A DNA stretch of 47,678 nt, taken from a virus. Positions within the stretch are counted from its first letter, which is position 1. Each line of letters opens with the position of its first letter. Positions 14,324-23,486 of the stretch are shown one piece after another. The position numbers and the translations under genes were made by a program. The stretch covers positions 1 to 47,678 of IMG/VR virus record IMGVR_UViG_3300046804_002270; one strand, written 5' to 3'. The notes under the pieces were generated by a model. The model was given only the letters and a program-made list of their open reading frames with translations, had not been told where the DNA came from and searched no databases.

Positions 14324-15178
14324 ATGGATTACAAATTAGCCGAGAACGGGTGGACCGTTATTATCGACGATTTCAATATGGAACATGCAACGCAAGAAGA
14401 TATCAATTTTATATGCAAATTGATTAGCCGTCACACTTTGGTTGTAATCAAGAATCAGCCAACATTGAGTGTAGAAAGACAACTTGAAATTTTGCACATG
14501 TTTAAAGATCCTTCTCCATTATTCAATCCAGCAGATCAAAACTTTATAGATACCGCAGTCGATCCAGATGGTTTAATTTGTAGAGTGACTGCTGAAAAGA
14601 ATGAAAATGGTAAAACTGGTATTGGTGCTAATCCCGGAGACTTCGATTGGCATGCTAATGTTACATGGCGCAAAATCCGTGAACCGATTATTTGGTTACA
14701 TGGAATTAAAGGTACTGAAGGTTCAACAACAAGCTATAACAATAATGTTTTAACTTGGAAAGACTTACCTAAGATATTCAAAGACACAATTAGAGATTAC
14801 CAATTGATTATCACTGGTGGAGTGCGCCATGATGGTACTCCTATCTTTGCAAGAGATGATGAAAACCGTAACGAAAAATTCAATCATCCGCTAGTTTATA
14901 AAAGTCCATTAACAGGTGTTGAAGGATTATACTTCCCTTACTTACAGGTAAGAGGATTTGTAGGTGTTCCTCAAGACGAAGCTGATGAACTAATCAAATG
15001 GCTTGGCGAATATACTATTCAAGAAAAGTACATTTATCACCATCACTGGCAGGATGGCGACATTGTGTTGGGTGATCAATGGCACGGTATTCACAAGCGT
15101 TGGAAGTTTGTTAACTTAGAAACTAGAGTTCTACATCGCGCAGCCCTTTATTATCCAGAACAGGATTACAGTGTATAA
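14324..15178 (+). CDS. TauD/TfdA-like oxygenase with HxN site, copy 2
   Basis: A 284-residue paralogue of the gene at 9344: same start (ENGWTVIIDDF), same WLHGIKGTEGS and YNNN segments. The ligand region is DWHANVTWR, aligning residue by residue with taurine dioxygenase NWHTDVTFR, so H110 is kept but the metal Asp is N112, with no Asp beside it. The distal His is H257 (GIHKRW), and the Arg is in ETRVLHRAA. The Asn here cannot be explained by a shift in the alignment as easily as in copy 1. First gene of the second plus-strand operon; followed by a radical-SAM gene starting within its end. Confidence 0.8.
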   Translation: MDYKLAENGWTVIIDDFNMEHATQEDINFICKLISRHTLVVIKNQPTLSVERQLEILHMFKDPSPLFNPADQNFIDTAVDPDGLICRVTAEKNENGKTGIGANPGDFDWHANVTWRKIREPIIWLHGIKGTEGSTTSYNNNVLTWKDLPKIFKDTIRDYQLIITGGVRHDGTPIFARDDENRNEKFNHPLVYKSPLTGVEGLYFPYLQVRGFVGVPQDEADELIKWLGEYTIQEKYIYHHHWQDGDIVLGDQWHGIHKRWKFVNLETRVLHRAALYYPEQDYSV

Positions 15179-16241
15179 AGTAGACACAGTATCGATATGC
15201 GAACATTGCTACAGACACGTACCAGCAGTTCGATTCGAGCGTGATGGAGCAATCTGGATAAGCAAGAAATGCAAGTGGCATGGTGAATCTGAACATCTTG
15301 TAGAACCTAATGCTGATTTTTACATCAACTACAAATATCCCAAGCCTTATAATACCACTTACTGTTTAGATATCACTAACAGATGTAATTTAAATTGTCC
15401 TCATTGTTATCAAATACCAGATAACATGAGCAAGGATCCATCTATAGATGAGATTCTTGACATTGCAAAGGCTTGGGACGATGACGGATACGGTGTAGCA
15501 CTAATGGGTGCTGAGCCAACTACTAGAAAAGACCTTCCAGAATTATGTAAAGCTATCCAATCGTTACCAGGAAAGCTTCGCAGAATAATGATTTTAACAA
15601 ACGGTGTTTATCTATCTGACATTGACTATGCTAAACAATTTATAGACATGCCTAATGTACTATGGACTATTGGATTAAATCATCCAGACTACCAAGGCGC
15701 AACTGTTAGAAAGAAACAGATCGAAGGTATTGAGAATTGTTTGAAGCTAGGTATGCGTATTAAGAATGTTAGTTACACACTTGAAACAATAAGTCAACTA
15801 GAATATTGCTTAGAAGAAATACAACAGTTTGGAGAGCGTGTTTGTGATCAATATAGAATACGTGTTGGCACAGATATTGGTAGACATCCTGGAGAAGAAA
15901 AGGTATACCTGTCACAGTTATTACAAATGGTAATTGATATCTGTGATAAAAAAGGATGGACTCACGAGTACGATCCAGAGTATGGAATTAGAGTACATTA
16001 CCCATTGCGGATTAATGGAATATTAGTTAAAATAATTCAATGGCCCGATGTTCGTACAATTGACCTTGAAGAAGATCAAACAGAATCATGGGCAGATATG
16101 CTGCCAGGTAAACCAATAAGTCCATTAGTTCATCAGGTTATCTTAAGAGATGGATTAATAAACAAAAATTTGCCGTTGTATGATGTAGTACCAGAAAAAT
16201 ATCAACGTGCATTTCAGAAAGAAAATGATACACGGAATTAA
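15171..16241 (+). CDS. radical-SAM enzyme with N-terminal zinc motif
   Basis: A 356-residue protein. The 4Fe-4S motif is C72-x3-C76-x2-C79 (CNLNCPHCY), followed by MGAEPTTRKDLP in the place of GGEP. The N-terminus carries C10-x2-C13...C34-x2-H37 (CEHC, then KKCKWHG), a zinc-ribbon arrangement also found in MJ0619-like and tetraether-synthase-type radical-SAM proteins, where it precedes C-C bond or methyl-transfer chemistry. That link is by motif only. GTG start inside the end of the TauD-like gene. It overlaps the next oxygenase by 17 nt. Confidence 0.88.
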   Translation: MYKVDTVSICEHCYRHVPAVRFERDGAIWISKKCKWHGESEHLVEPNADFYINYKYPKPYNTTYCLDITNRCNLNCPHCYQIPDNMSKDPSIDEILDIAKAWDDDGYGVALMGAEPTTRKDLPELCKAIQSLPGKLRRIMILTNGVYLSDIDYAKQFIDMPNVLWTIGLNHPDYQGATVRKKQIEGIENCLKLGMRIKNVSYTLETISQLEYCLEEIQQFGERVCDQYRIRVGTDIGRHPGEEKVYLSQLLQMVIDICDKKGWTHEYDPEYGIRVHYPLRINGILVKIIQWPDVRTIDLEEDQTESWADMLPGKPISPLVHQVILRDGLINKNLPLYDVVPEKYQRAFQKENDTRN

Positions 16242-17028
16242 CAAACAGCCATATTTCGATATGACTCCATACCTGAATATGGATCAATTCGACAAACTAC
16301 AACCCGAGATATTAACAGGGTTCGCACTAGCACGTGAGTATGCTAAGGAAGGCACTTGGATGAAGCCTGGTTTCTCATTTGAAAATATGAGTTACAAACT
16401 TAGTTGGAAACCTATATATCAATCCATGGATGAGTTCATGGAACTGCCTAAAGACGATCCTATATATCAGGCTGGTATAAAATTAATGCCAACAGATTTT
16501 AAAAACTTTCAACAGCGTAACAAGTTTACTCGTTATCTAAAGATGGCAATGGGTTCATATGATCCATACATTTACTATTATTTGTGGGAAGAAGGTTCGT
16601 GGGACGACAGAACAGCACCACGTAAACTTACACCAGAAGCAGAATACTTTCCTAACACAGTTAAGTGGGTCGAAAGCCTAGTAGGTACAGTATTCCAAGA
16701 CATTGGACGTGTTATATTCTTCCACTGCGAAGCAGATGGTATTCCATTTGAACACAGAGACTTAGATGCTAAGAATGGCATTGATGTAGTTAAGCCGCAT
16801 CGCAACGAGTTTATACACATTCGTCCTAACACAAAGAAAGCCATGTACTTATGGGATCCAGAAACAAAAGATAAAACATATCTTAACACTAGAGCCGCAT
16901 GGTGGAACGATGTAGACTGGCACGGTGGCGAGCGAATCATGGAGCAGAGCTATAGTCTACGCATCGACGGTAAGTTCACTGACGAGTTCCGTAAAAAATT
17001 AGGCATTGATCATTTAGAAAGCTACTAA
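16225..17028 (+). CDS. Fe(II)/2OG oxygenase, island family A, copy 3
   Basis: A 267-residue third paralogue of 7316 and 8046. I start it at 16225 because the homology (HGINKQPYFDMTPYLNM) begins here; an upstream in-frame ATG at 16207 adds only six unmatched residues. Metal-site residues: H177 and D179 in FEHRDL, H233 in DWHGG, R246 in SLRIDG; all are kept. The long insert near residues 40-65 and 120-135 differs from copies 1 and 2, pointing to a different substrate or position. It lies between a radical-SAM gene and two smaller oxygenases in the same operon. Confidence 0.83.
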   Translation: MIHGINKQPYFDMTPYLNMDQFDKLQPEILTGFALAREYAKEGTWMKPGFSFENMSYKLSWKPIYQSMDEFMELPKDDPIYQAGIKLMPTDFKNFQQRNKFTRYLKMAMGSYDPYIYYYLWEEGSWDDRTAPRKLTPEAEYFPNTVKWVESLVGTVFQDIGRVIFFHCEADGIPFEHRDLDAKNGIDVVKPHRNEFIHIRPNTKKAMYLWDPETKDKTYLNTRAAWWNDVDWHGGERIMEQSYSLRIDGKFTDEFRKKLGIDHLESY

Positions 17029-17029
17029 C

Positions 17030-17623
17030 ATGAATACATTTAGTACCAAACTTTCTATTGTGTTTGATCTAAACGAAGCTCTTGAATATTATCATACATT
17101 AGAAAACAACTATCAACATTTAAAATGGCAAATGCCTGTGTTAGGGTTTCGTCATGAGGATGAAGAAATCAAAGAAAGCATTACAGGTTGGGCTATACAA
17201 ACTCCTAAAGAAGTCAACGAGCCACACTGTATGTTATATGATACTAACATACAAGGTAGAGAGTTCTATAAAGAAACACCTTGTGCATTTGGATTTGCAA
17301 AAAAACTGTTAGATAAATTTCCAACAGCTTTTAGAATGTATATAACTGTTAATTCTCCAGGCGTTGTAGTAGTGCCACACGTTGACAATGAAAATATTCC
17401 CAAGCGTGTCTACAAAATTATAATCCCTATACAGACTAATAGCAAAGCAACTTGGACTGTCGATGAAGGAACTATACACCTAGACGAAGGATCCGTTTAT
17501 CTCGTTGATACATTAAAGACACACGGAACTCAAAACTATGGAGATACCGACCGTGTACACTTTATGTTTGAAATTTTTGCAGAAGATTTTGATTTAGTAA
17601 GAAGCATGACAGGATCGATATGA
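17030..17623 (+). CDS. small Fe(II)/2OG oxygenase
   Basis: A 197-residue protein. The core strand VVVVPHVDNENIP carries H117 and D119; the distal H165 is in TLKTHGTQNYG and R175 in TDRVHFMFEI. The spacing fits the aspartyl-hydroxylase-like group, with a TWTVDEGTIHLDEGSVYLVD turn between strands. It is not an obvious paralogue of other island oxygenases. It starts one base after the previous stop and overlaps the next by 4 nt (ATGA). Confidence 0.8.
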   Translation: MNTFSTKLSIVFDLNEALEYYHTLENNYQHLKWQMPVLGFRHEDEEIKESITGWAIQTPKEVNEPHCMLYDTNIQGREFYKETPCAFGFAKKLLDKFPTAFRMYITVNSPGVVVVPHVDNENIPKRVYKIIIPIQTNSKATWTVDEGTIHLDEGSVYLVDTLKTHGTQNYGDTDRVHFMFEIFAEDFDLVRSMTGSI

Positions 17624-18144
17624 AGTATATAGGAAATTTTATAGACTGGATTCATGAACAACATATCATGGAACATCTCATATCCTGTCAAGGGGATCGT
17701 ACACCTGTATGGCAACCTGATAGATGGAGTGGAAATCCAACTCTAGAAAAATTTAAAGAGCTAGCTCGTCCTGGATATTCAGATAACAAACATTTCTTTC
17801 ATCAGATGAATCCAGCATCAAAAGAAATGCAAGACTTTAAATTTACTTTACCAGACTTGCCAGAAAAGAGAACTAATATAAATTGGTGGTTTGTTATGCT
17901 GTATCCTGGAGAGTTCCAAGCCATGCATATAGATCCGCAATTAACAGAAGTTGAGAATCCTGTGCGATATACTATGTTCTTACAAGACTGGGAACCTGGA
18001 CATATATTTGTCTACGATGACAAGGTAGCTGCAAATTACAAAGCTGGAGATGTATTTGAATGGAGTGATCCTATGATTGTACACGGTCCTGCTAACATAG
18101 GTTACAACGTTCGATATACCTTACAGATCACTATGTTCGATTAA
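17620..18144 (+). CDS. small Fe(II)/2OG oxygenase, family B, copy 1
   Basis: A 174-residue protein with H103 and D105 in QAMHIDPQ, the distal H155 in MIVHGPANIG and R165 in NVRYTLQIT. It pairs with the minus-strand gene 19216-19707: both have a short N-terminal region, a GHIFVYDDK/GHVFILGET strand and a GDVFEW/GSILKW turn. It ends the second plus-strand operon, and its last 14 bases overlap the end of the convergent radical-SAM gene. Confidence 0.8.
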   Translation: MKYIGNFIDWIHEQHIMEHLISCQGDRTPVWQPDRWSGNPTLEKFKELARPGYSDNKHFFHQMNPASKEMQDFKFTLPDLPEKRTNINWWFVMLYPGEFQAMHIDPQLTEVENPVRYTMFLQDWEPGHIFVYDDKVAANYKAGDVFEWSDPMIVHGPANIGYNVRYTLQITMFD

Positions 18145-19216
18145 GCTGTTCTTCTGTTTTTATAAACGGAGAACCAGTACCACATAATATATTACAAGCA
18201 GATGATGAATGTTCTGCCCACTTTTTGTGAATTAGTTCTTGCCATATAGGCTGTTCCATGATGTGTTTAATTCCATGCTTGTTAGCATCTAGATTATCGA
18301 GCCCACCATATTCTCGAATTAACTGATATATTTCTTGTTGTACTTCTCTAGCAATACCAATGATTGAAGTACTGTCTATTAAATTATATTTTTTGTACAA
18401 TTCAACATCATAATTTGCATAGAGAAACGATCCAATCAAACAGCATGGCATTAAATGTCCAGCAGCATCGATATAAAGTTCTTTGGAATCATAAGCAAAA
18501 CAACTCACATCTATATTCCATGTTTTATAATCTTTCAAATCAACAAACTCTACCGGTTTAATATCACTGCTAATCGGCTGTTCGATGTAATGTGTTACAG
18601 TGCCGGATCTATCAACTACAGGGAATTGTTTTCCAAAACGTTTGCTTGTCTTAACATCAAATGTTTTAAATCCTAACGTGTTGGCAATATCACGAGCAAT
18701 ATCTATTTGGTGTTCATTGTGTTTAAATTTAATGTACATCCAATGCGCATTACCGCCTGCATCCATAAATGCTGTGGCATTACGAATAACAATATCATAA
18801 TCTGTTCCTATTCTATAAAGACTATGAGTATCTTTTAATCCATCTATAGCAAATTCAACCATATGTTCAGCTGGCATTGCATTTGCTAATTCTGTCCACC
18901 ATGCAGTATTTCTAGCACTACCGTTGGTATGGATTTGTACGCTAACAGAACTGTTATCTTTTAGATAGCGACACATGTCAATTAAATCATTGTTTAATAT
19001 CGGATCACCGAAGTCTCCACAAAAATTCACACACTTAATCTGCGCCAATACTTCAGAATCAAATATTTTTTTAAACTGATCTAATGTCCAATCGTTGAGA
19101 GGTAGAGAAGGATTTTCGATGCCGCCATGTATATTTCGCAAACACATAGGGCAGCTTGCTTGACATCTACTTGTGATTTCAACCTGTATATGATGTAGAT
19201 CGTTAAAAGAAAACAT
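18131..19216 (-). CDS. radical-SAM/SPASM-type enzyme, family 1, copy 1
   Basis: A 361-residue protein. The radical-SAM motif is C18-x3-C22-x2-C25 (CQASCPMC), followed by NFCGDFGDP in the GGEP position and an HTNGSA motif. The C-terminal half contains further Cys residues (SCFAYD, PCCLIG, CNILCG) consistent with a SPASM-like auxiliary cluster. The copy at 28771-29856 shares CPMC.RN.HGG, CG.FGDP/CGNYGDP and the YRIGTD segment. SPASM enzymes usually modify peptides or sugars; the substrate here is unknown. It starts in a TAATG overlap with the oxygenase upstream. Confidence 0.88.
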   Translation of the reverse strand: MFSFNDLHHIQVEITSRCQASCPMCLRNIHGGIENPSLPLNDWTLDQFKKIFDSEVLAQIKCVNFCGDFGDPILNNDLIDMCRYLKDNSSVSVQIHTNGSARNTAWWTELANAMPAEHMVEFAIDGLKDTHSLYRIGTDYDIVIRNATAFMDAGGNAHWMYIKFKHNEHQIDIARDIANTLGFKTFDVKTSKRFGKQFPVVDRSGTVTHYIEQPISSDIKPVEFVDLKDYKTWNIDVSCFAYDSKELYIDAAGHLMPCCLIGSFLYANYDVELYKKYNLIDSTSIIGIAREVQQEIYQLIREYGGLDNLDANKHGIKHIMEQPIWQELIHKKWAEHSSSACNILCGTGSPFIKTEEQLNRT

Positions 19217-19707
19217 TAGTATCCTAAGATATGAAACATATACTTGTTACGGAGTCCGCCATTGATACCATTATGCCATTCTCTGTGATGATCCCATTTA
19301 AGAATAGAACCCTGCGGATTATTGACATGATAGGTTTCGCCTAAAATAAAAACATGACCAACCGCCGGTTCACTTATGAATATCGAATACCGTTTTAACT
19401 TACCAAGTTTTAGATATTCTTCTTCGTAATCATCTATATCATAATGATAACCTGTCATATATCCAGGCTCAACACAACTGATCCAACTACGAATAGGAGT
19501 AATTTCTAAATCTCTTGCAATAGTTGCTTGGATATCTTTAGTGTCATAGTAGTTGATCCATCTAACACTACCTGTATTAAAGTTATTACTTTCCCATAAC
19601 TCAACCATCTCTTTGTACTTAGGATTGTTCATGTTCCATCTTTCAGGATTTACAGTTACAATGCTACCGTCTTTGAGATTACTAATTACTGAATTCCAAT
19701 CAATCAT
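19216..19707 (-). CDS. small Fe(II)/2OG oxygenase, family B, copy 2
   Basis: A 163-residue protein. The ATG at 19707 is chosen because GAGGAG lies ten bases before it; an upstream TTG would add six residues. Metal-site residues: H88 and D90 in GYHYDID, the distal H145 in EWHNGING, R153 nearby. It is paralogous to 17620-18144 on the opposite strand. It lies between a kinase-like gene and a radical-SAM gene and overlaps both. Confidence 0.75.
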   Translation of the reverse strand: MIDWNSVISNLKDGSIVTVNPERWNMNNPKYKEMVELWESNNFNTGSVRWINYYDTKDIQATIARDLEITPIRSWISCVEPGYMTGYHYDIDDYEEEYLKLGKLKRYSIFISEPAVGHVFILGETYHVNNPQGSILKWDHHREWHNGINGGLRNKYMFHILGY

Positions 19708-20392
19708 TTGAATGTATCTCCTCAAACAATCTAGGGAATACAGAGTCGGGCCAGAAATTGTTTAGATGCTGCGTTAATGTAATTTTAAAAAACTTCTTGA
19801 AGTCTATTTTTCCATCTTCGGTTGATTCGTCAAATCTATAAGCACCCTCTGGTCCGATTATTTCTTCAATGATTCTACGGTCAATGAATCGTTCACTGTG
19901 TGGAACTACAGAATAATAGTCGATAGTTTTTAATTTACGATCTTTAGAAATATAAAAACAATGAGGATACAAAGACATCTTCCAACAATTTTCTTTTTTA
20001 ATGTCTTTTAAAATTTTGCCTATGTGCTCTTGCCAATTAGGAAGCTCGTGATTTAAATTTCGTTCTGGATCAAAAACTATTTGTGATAGTGTTTCTTTAT
20101 TCCATTCGATGATGATTTTTCTATTTGCTGTATCTATTTCATATACTTGAGGAGTTGAATCTAAATGACTAAACTCTTTTAGGAATCTCACTTCTCTATC
20201 AAAAAACCAAGTAATTACATCTTCTGAAATTGCAGAAGTTTGATTTCTGTAAAGAGGATCAGAACAATAATGCATACACATCATAGTACCTTCTGGATTT
20301 ACTGTGGGTGTATACAATAGATTAGATTCCGATGGATTCCCATTCGGCTGTAATTTAAAATAATAATGCCAATTTGTAGTGTCAATAATCAT
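19700..20392 (-). CDS. degenerate kinase-fold protein (pseudokinase-like), copy 2
   Basis: A 230-residue paralogue of 13566-14255. Shared elements are the start (NPSESNLLY against SPSRNNLIY), LPNWQEH, and the loop MSLYPHCFYIS followed by LKTIDYY. The catalytic-loop Asp and Asn are missing here too, though the DFG-position Asp survives (IDYY). The ATG at 20392 lies in an ATGA overlap with the radical-SAM gene upstream. Two copies in two operons of the island suggest a carrier, adaptor or substrate-holding role rather than phosphorylation; that is inference. Confidence 0.58.
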   Translation of the reverse strand: MIIDTTNWHYYFKLQPNGNPSESNLLYTPTVNPEGTMMCMHYCSDPLYRNQTSAISEDVITWFFDREVRFLKEFSHLDSTPQVYEIDTANRKIIIEWNKETLSQIVFDPERNLNHELPNWQEHIGKILKDIKKENCWKMSLYPHCFYISKDRKLKTIDYYSVVPHSERFIDRRIIEEIIGPEGAYRFDESTEDGKIDFKKFFKITLTQHLNNFWPDSVFPRLFEEIHSND

Positions 20393-21933
20393 AATGCTGT
20401 CCAACTTAATTTTTTATCAATATACTTTTGTACGAACTGTCTAAATTTTAAATCATCTGTATCTACACCTGTGACTTTTTTATCATATATTTCTCGATAA
20501 TCATTTGTTTCGTGGTAGACAAACAATCTATCAGATAAAAACGGATTACATCCTCGCAATCCGATAAAGCCTGCATCGGAATAAAATTCTTTTACAAGTG
20601 TTTCGGCTTGATACCAATCCATGTCATTGTGTTTCCATATAACAATATCATTTCTAGTGCTGCCTACTCCGCCACCTCGAGGAGTTGTAGACTTGAATAT
20701 AACACTGCCTCCGCTGTCTTTTGAAACCTCATAGCCTGGATTTTGTCTTGCTTCTAATTTAACTAGCCCATTACTAACAAGTTCTTTAGTGAACTTACTT
20801 TGGTTAGTAAGTGATTCGTCATAATCAGGTACTTCTAGAATATGTGCAGAAGCACTTTGTCTAGTCCAATAAGTGTTAAGCCACTGTAATGATTGATTCC
20901 AAGACTCTATGCTTTCTCCGGGTATGCCACAAATCATTTGTATGTTTGCTCTATAAAGTTTTGGAGCATGAATATCTGTGTATGCTTGGAAATCCAACAA
21001 GCCTTCTTGTAACTTATCTGGGTCCATGCCCTTACGCACAAGTTTACCAGCTTCACGATTAAATGTTTCAATGCCCATGCTGTGTCCAAGGAACCCTAAT
21101 CTGATATAGGTGTCCCAATGTTCTCGATGTTTAACGACTAGGTCGCCGCGAGCAAATCCACATATCCAAGGATTATAGTTTAATTCATCAACTGCGTCTG
21201 CATACTTCCGTAGTTTCTCCGGACGATCATTAAATGTTTCATCCATAACACGCCAATTCTTAATGCCCCACTTCTCATATCCTGTTTGCATTTGACGTTT
21301 AAATTCTTCTTTGCTTACACTAACGTCCTTGGCCTGTCCTATAATAGGAAAGTTACAGTAAGAGCAACTAAACATACAACCACGTGCTGTTTCAATCTGT
21401 GGACATTCATAAGGCATCATGAAATCCCGTGCTTCGTAGTCTACTAGGTAGTTGTCTAATGGCGCACTCGGATAGTGATCCAACCCTCGTATAACTTTTT
21501 TAACACCAAAAAATCTAGGATCTCTCATCAAGGGTGCGCCTAGTGTTCCTAATAAATGTTTGCATAAGGCAAGTATGGCATTCTCACCGTAGCTGTCTAC
21601 CCAATAGTCTACATGATTAGCTGGAGTTACCAAGGCGTTGTTGCCGCCAACTACTATCGGTATATTAGGATATTCTTCCTTAAGCCATTTAGTAAATTCA
21701 TTTAGGTACGGGCTCCATGGATTTAAAAATGCTGTACCAAAACAAAACATCACAGTTTTATTTGTTGTTCTTGAACGCACAAGCTCTTGTAGTTCGCCAA
21801 GTTTCCAGAATGCTGTAAAGTCTATAACTTCTGCATCCCAATCATTCATTCTCAGAAATGTAGCTACACGATGTGGCCATAATGCTCGCTCCCAGCGTTT
21901 ACCTGTTAGGCTAAAGAATAGTGCATGATTCAT
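20389..21933 (-). CDS. B12-binding-type radical-SAM enzyme
   Basis: A 514-residue protein. The N-terminal ~150 residues form a Rossmann-like domain (IPIVVGGNN near residue 95; SYGENAI) like the cobalamin-binding domain of class-B radical-SAM enzymes, but the DxHxxG cobalamin-ligand motif is not visible, so B12 binding may be base-off or lost. The radical-SAM motif is C186-x3-C190-x2-C193 (CMFSCSYC), followed by a TIM-barrel half with GIETFNREAGKLVRKGMD. Members often methylate, ring-contract or rearrange unactivated carbons. It overlaps both neighbours by ATGA. Confidence 0.88.
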   Translation of the reverse strand: MNHALFFSLTGKRWERALWPHRVATFLRMNDWDAEVIDFTAFWKLGELQELVRSRTTNKTVMFCFGTAFLNPWSPYLNEFTKWLKEEYPNIPIVVGGNNALVTPANHVDYWVDSYGENAILALCKHLLGTLGAPLMRDPRFFGVKKVIRGLDHYPSAPLDNYLVDYEARDFMMPYECPQIETARGCMFSCSYCNFPIIGQAKDVSVSKEEFKRQMQTGYEKWGIKNWRVMDETFNDRPEKLRKYADAVDELNYNPWICGFARGDLVVKHREHWDTYIRLGFLGHSMGIETFNREAGKLVRKGMDPDKLQEGLLDFQAYTDIHAPKLYRANIQMICGIPGESIESWNQSLQWLNTYWTRQSASAHILEVPDYDESLTNQSKFTKELVSNGLVKLEARQNPGYEVSKDSGGSVIFKSTTPRGGGVGSTRNDIVIWKHNDMDWYQAETLVKEFYSDAGFIGLRGCNPFLSDRLFVYHETNDYREIYDKKVTGVDTDDLKFRQFVQKYIDKKLSWTAL

Positions 21934-22595
21934 TCTATAATAAACTCGGTTGGAAGATAGCTTTTTAGATATTCTAATTGATGCTCTGCTATTTTAAACT
22001 TAACATGATCAGCAGAATATTCAAAGTCAGATATAACTTTATTTTTGTTAGCACTATTAAGCCAGGGACTTATGTGATTGTCAAACAGATATCTGGCATG
22101 ATCTAGATTACCCATTTTAGTTTTTATTGTAATTGCTATTGGATTTTCTATGGTATTGTGTTTTAATAACTTTCTAACTACCAACTGAACCCTAGAGCGT
22201 CTACCAAAATTAGCAGCGGTATGATGAAAGCCAGCATTCATATCGTACCATATTCCGTCTTGCTCTAATTTATACATCTGTTCTTGAACCAAGTTAATTA
22301 AGAAACATTCTTCTCCTAGAATGTTTAAATGATATCTATCATCTATATCAGCATGACTCTGATAAGCATGACCTGGATCCAAAATTATAATCCTTGCTTC
22401 GCCTTTGGTAACAGGCAATGAGTTATATAAGGTTTCCCAAACTGTTCCTTTGTACTCTGCTTTTATAACCCAGGGATCGTAAAAGAAATTACCTGTAGGT
22501 TGGTTGATTGTTGTTTTCATTCCTGCTTCGGGTAATGAATTACAAGCATCTCGAAATAGAGATGTATCAACTTTATAATTGGTAGGAGTTAACAT
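21930..22595 (-). CDS. aspartyl-hydroxylase-like Fe(II)/2OG oxygenase
   Basis: A 221-residue protein. Metal-site residues are H81 and D83 in YQSHADIDDRYH, distal H124/H125 in NAGFHHTAANFG and R135 in SRVQLVV, the classic order of aspartyl/asparaginyl beta-hydroxylases. The start at 22595 lies four bases after a TATAAATA box (22600-22607, minus strand) and has no Shine-Dalgarno site, so the mRNA is probably leaderless. First gene of the second minus-strand operon. Confidence 0.82.
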   Translation of the reverse strand: MLTPTNYKVDTSLFRDACNSLPEAGMKTTINQPTGNFFYDPWVIKAEYKGTVWETLYNSLPVTKGEARIIILDPGHAYQSHADIDDRYHLNILGEECFLINLVQEQMYKLEQDGIWYDMNAGFHHTAANFGRRSRVQLVVRKLLKHNTIENPIAITIKTKMGNLDHARYLFDNHISPWLNSANKNKVISDFEYSADHVKFKIAEHQLEYLKSYLPTEFIIE

Positions 22596-22599
22596 GAAA

Positions 22600-22607
22600 T
22601 ATTTATA
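22600..22607 (-). promoter_or_regulatory. T4-late-type promoter, minus strand
   Basis: TATAAATA, an exact match to the T4 late consensus, read on the minus strand. Only four bases separate it from the ATG at 22595. Confidence 0.7.
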
Positions 22608-22623
22608 TGCTACTATTACGAGG

Positions 22624-22630
22624 TTAAATA
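22624..22630 (+). promoter_or_regulatory. late-type promoter, plus strand
   Basis: TTAAATA four bases before the ATG at 22635, the mirror of the minus-strand promoter in the same inverted repeat. It implies a leaderless transcript for the PLP gene. Confidence 0.6.
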
Positions 22631-22634
22631 TTTC

Positions 22635-23486
22635 ATGGAAAGAATTAAGACAGCAACTAGCTATGACGAAAAATGGTTAGAAGTAGAACGTCCACAACCT
22701 TTGGTAGATTCTGTTATTGAACAGTTAATCCAAGATGTTCTATTTGGAAAAATAGACAAAGATATTTCCAACAATGTCTATACCAATTTTAAAAGCGAAA
22801 TGACCGATTGGTTATTTAATAGCACATTGAACACCATACACGGACTCGACAATTTCAATCGTGTGGATATCATTAATGGTTGTACCCAATTTATCGATGC
22901 CATCTACATGAAAGGTCCTGTACAGGTATTGTCGGGCGATTATAGATATCACGAACGGTTAGGATTATCTTATATAAAAGATGTAGGGTCTTTAATTCCG
23001 GGCGTTCCATTGATTATTGCAATGCCGTTTCCTAGCACAGGTGATGTGCATGTTGACATGGAAGAAATATTATATGAAGCGAGAAAAAAAGGTATTGATG
23101 TACATGTGGATGGCGCTTGGTATACTTGCTGCCGCGGAATTAACTTTGATGTATCTCATCCGGCAATTAAGTCAGTCGCTATAAGTTTGAGCAAAGGACT
23201 AGGGCTTGGTTGGAATCGTGTTGGACTGCGATGGACTAGAGAATCAAAAGCTGATGCTGTTACTATCATGAATGATTTTAATATGAATCTTCGAGCTCCT
23301 ATTATGATCGGCTTACACTTCCTACGCAATTTATCTCCGGACTATCTATGGAACAAACACAGCTATAGTTATTATAAGATATGTAAAGATTTTAATTTAA
23401 CACCAACTAATGCAATTTACCTTGCACTAAAAAACAATCAACCCGTTGGACTCAGTCCACTAATAAGATATGTCTCAGAACAGTAA
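22635..23486 (+). CDS. PLP-dependent aminotransferase-like protein (fold type I)
   Basis: A 283-residue protein. The PLP site is visible: D159 in HVDGAWY (pyridine-nitrogen Asp), K187 in SLSKGLGLGWNRVG (Schiff-base Lys) and R195 after it. It is shorter than usual aminotransferases (about 380-420), with a reduced N-terminal arm and C-terminal domain, so it may act as a lyase, racemase or decarboxylase instead. Its mRNA is probably leaderless. First gene of the third plus-strand operon; the following radical-SAM gene starts 17 nt before its end. Confidence 0.75.
   Translation: MERIKTATSYDEKWLEVERPQPLVDSVIEQLIQDVLFGKIDKDISNNVYTNFKSEMTDWLFNSTLNTIHGLDNFNRVDIINGCTQFIDAIYMKGPVQVLSGDYRYHERLGLSYIKDVGSLIPGVPLIIAMPFPSTGDVHVDMEEILYEARKKGIDVHVDGAWYTCCRGINFDVSHPAIKSVAISLSKGLGLGWNRVGLRWTRESKADAVTIMNDFNMNLRAPIMIGLHFLRNLSPDYLWNKHSYSYYKICKDFNLTPTNAIYLALKNNQPVGLSPLIRYVSEQ

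Larger units (their letters stand above)
22593..22637. repeat. inverted repeat carrying divergent start sites
   Basis: A perfect 13-base inverted repeat: CATGAAATATTTA at 22593-22605 and TAAATATTTCATG at 22625-22637, 19 bp apart. Each arm contains a TAAATA late-promoter core, a TTTC spacer and the ATG of one divergent gene. Confidence 0.9.
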
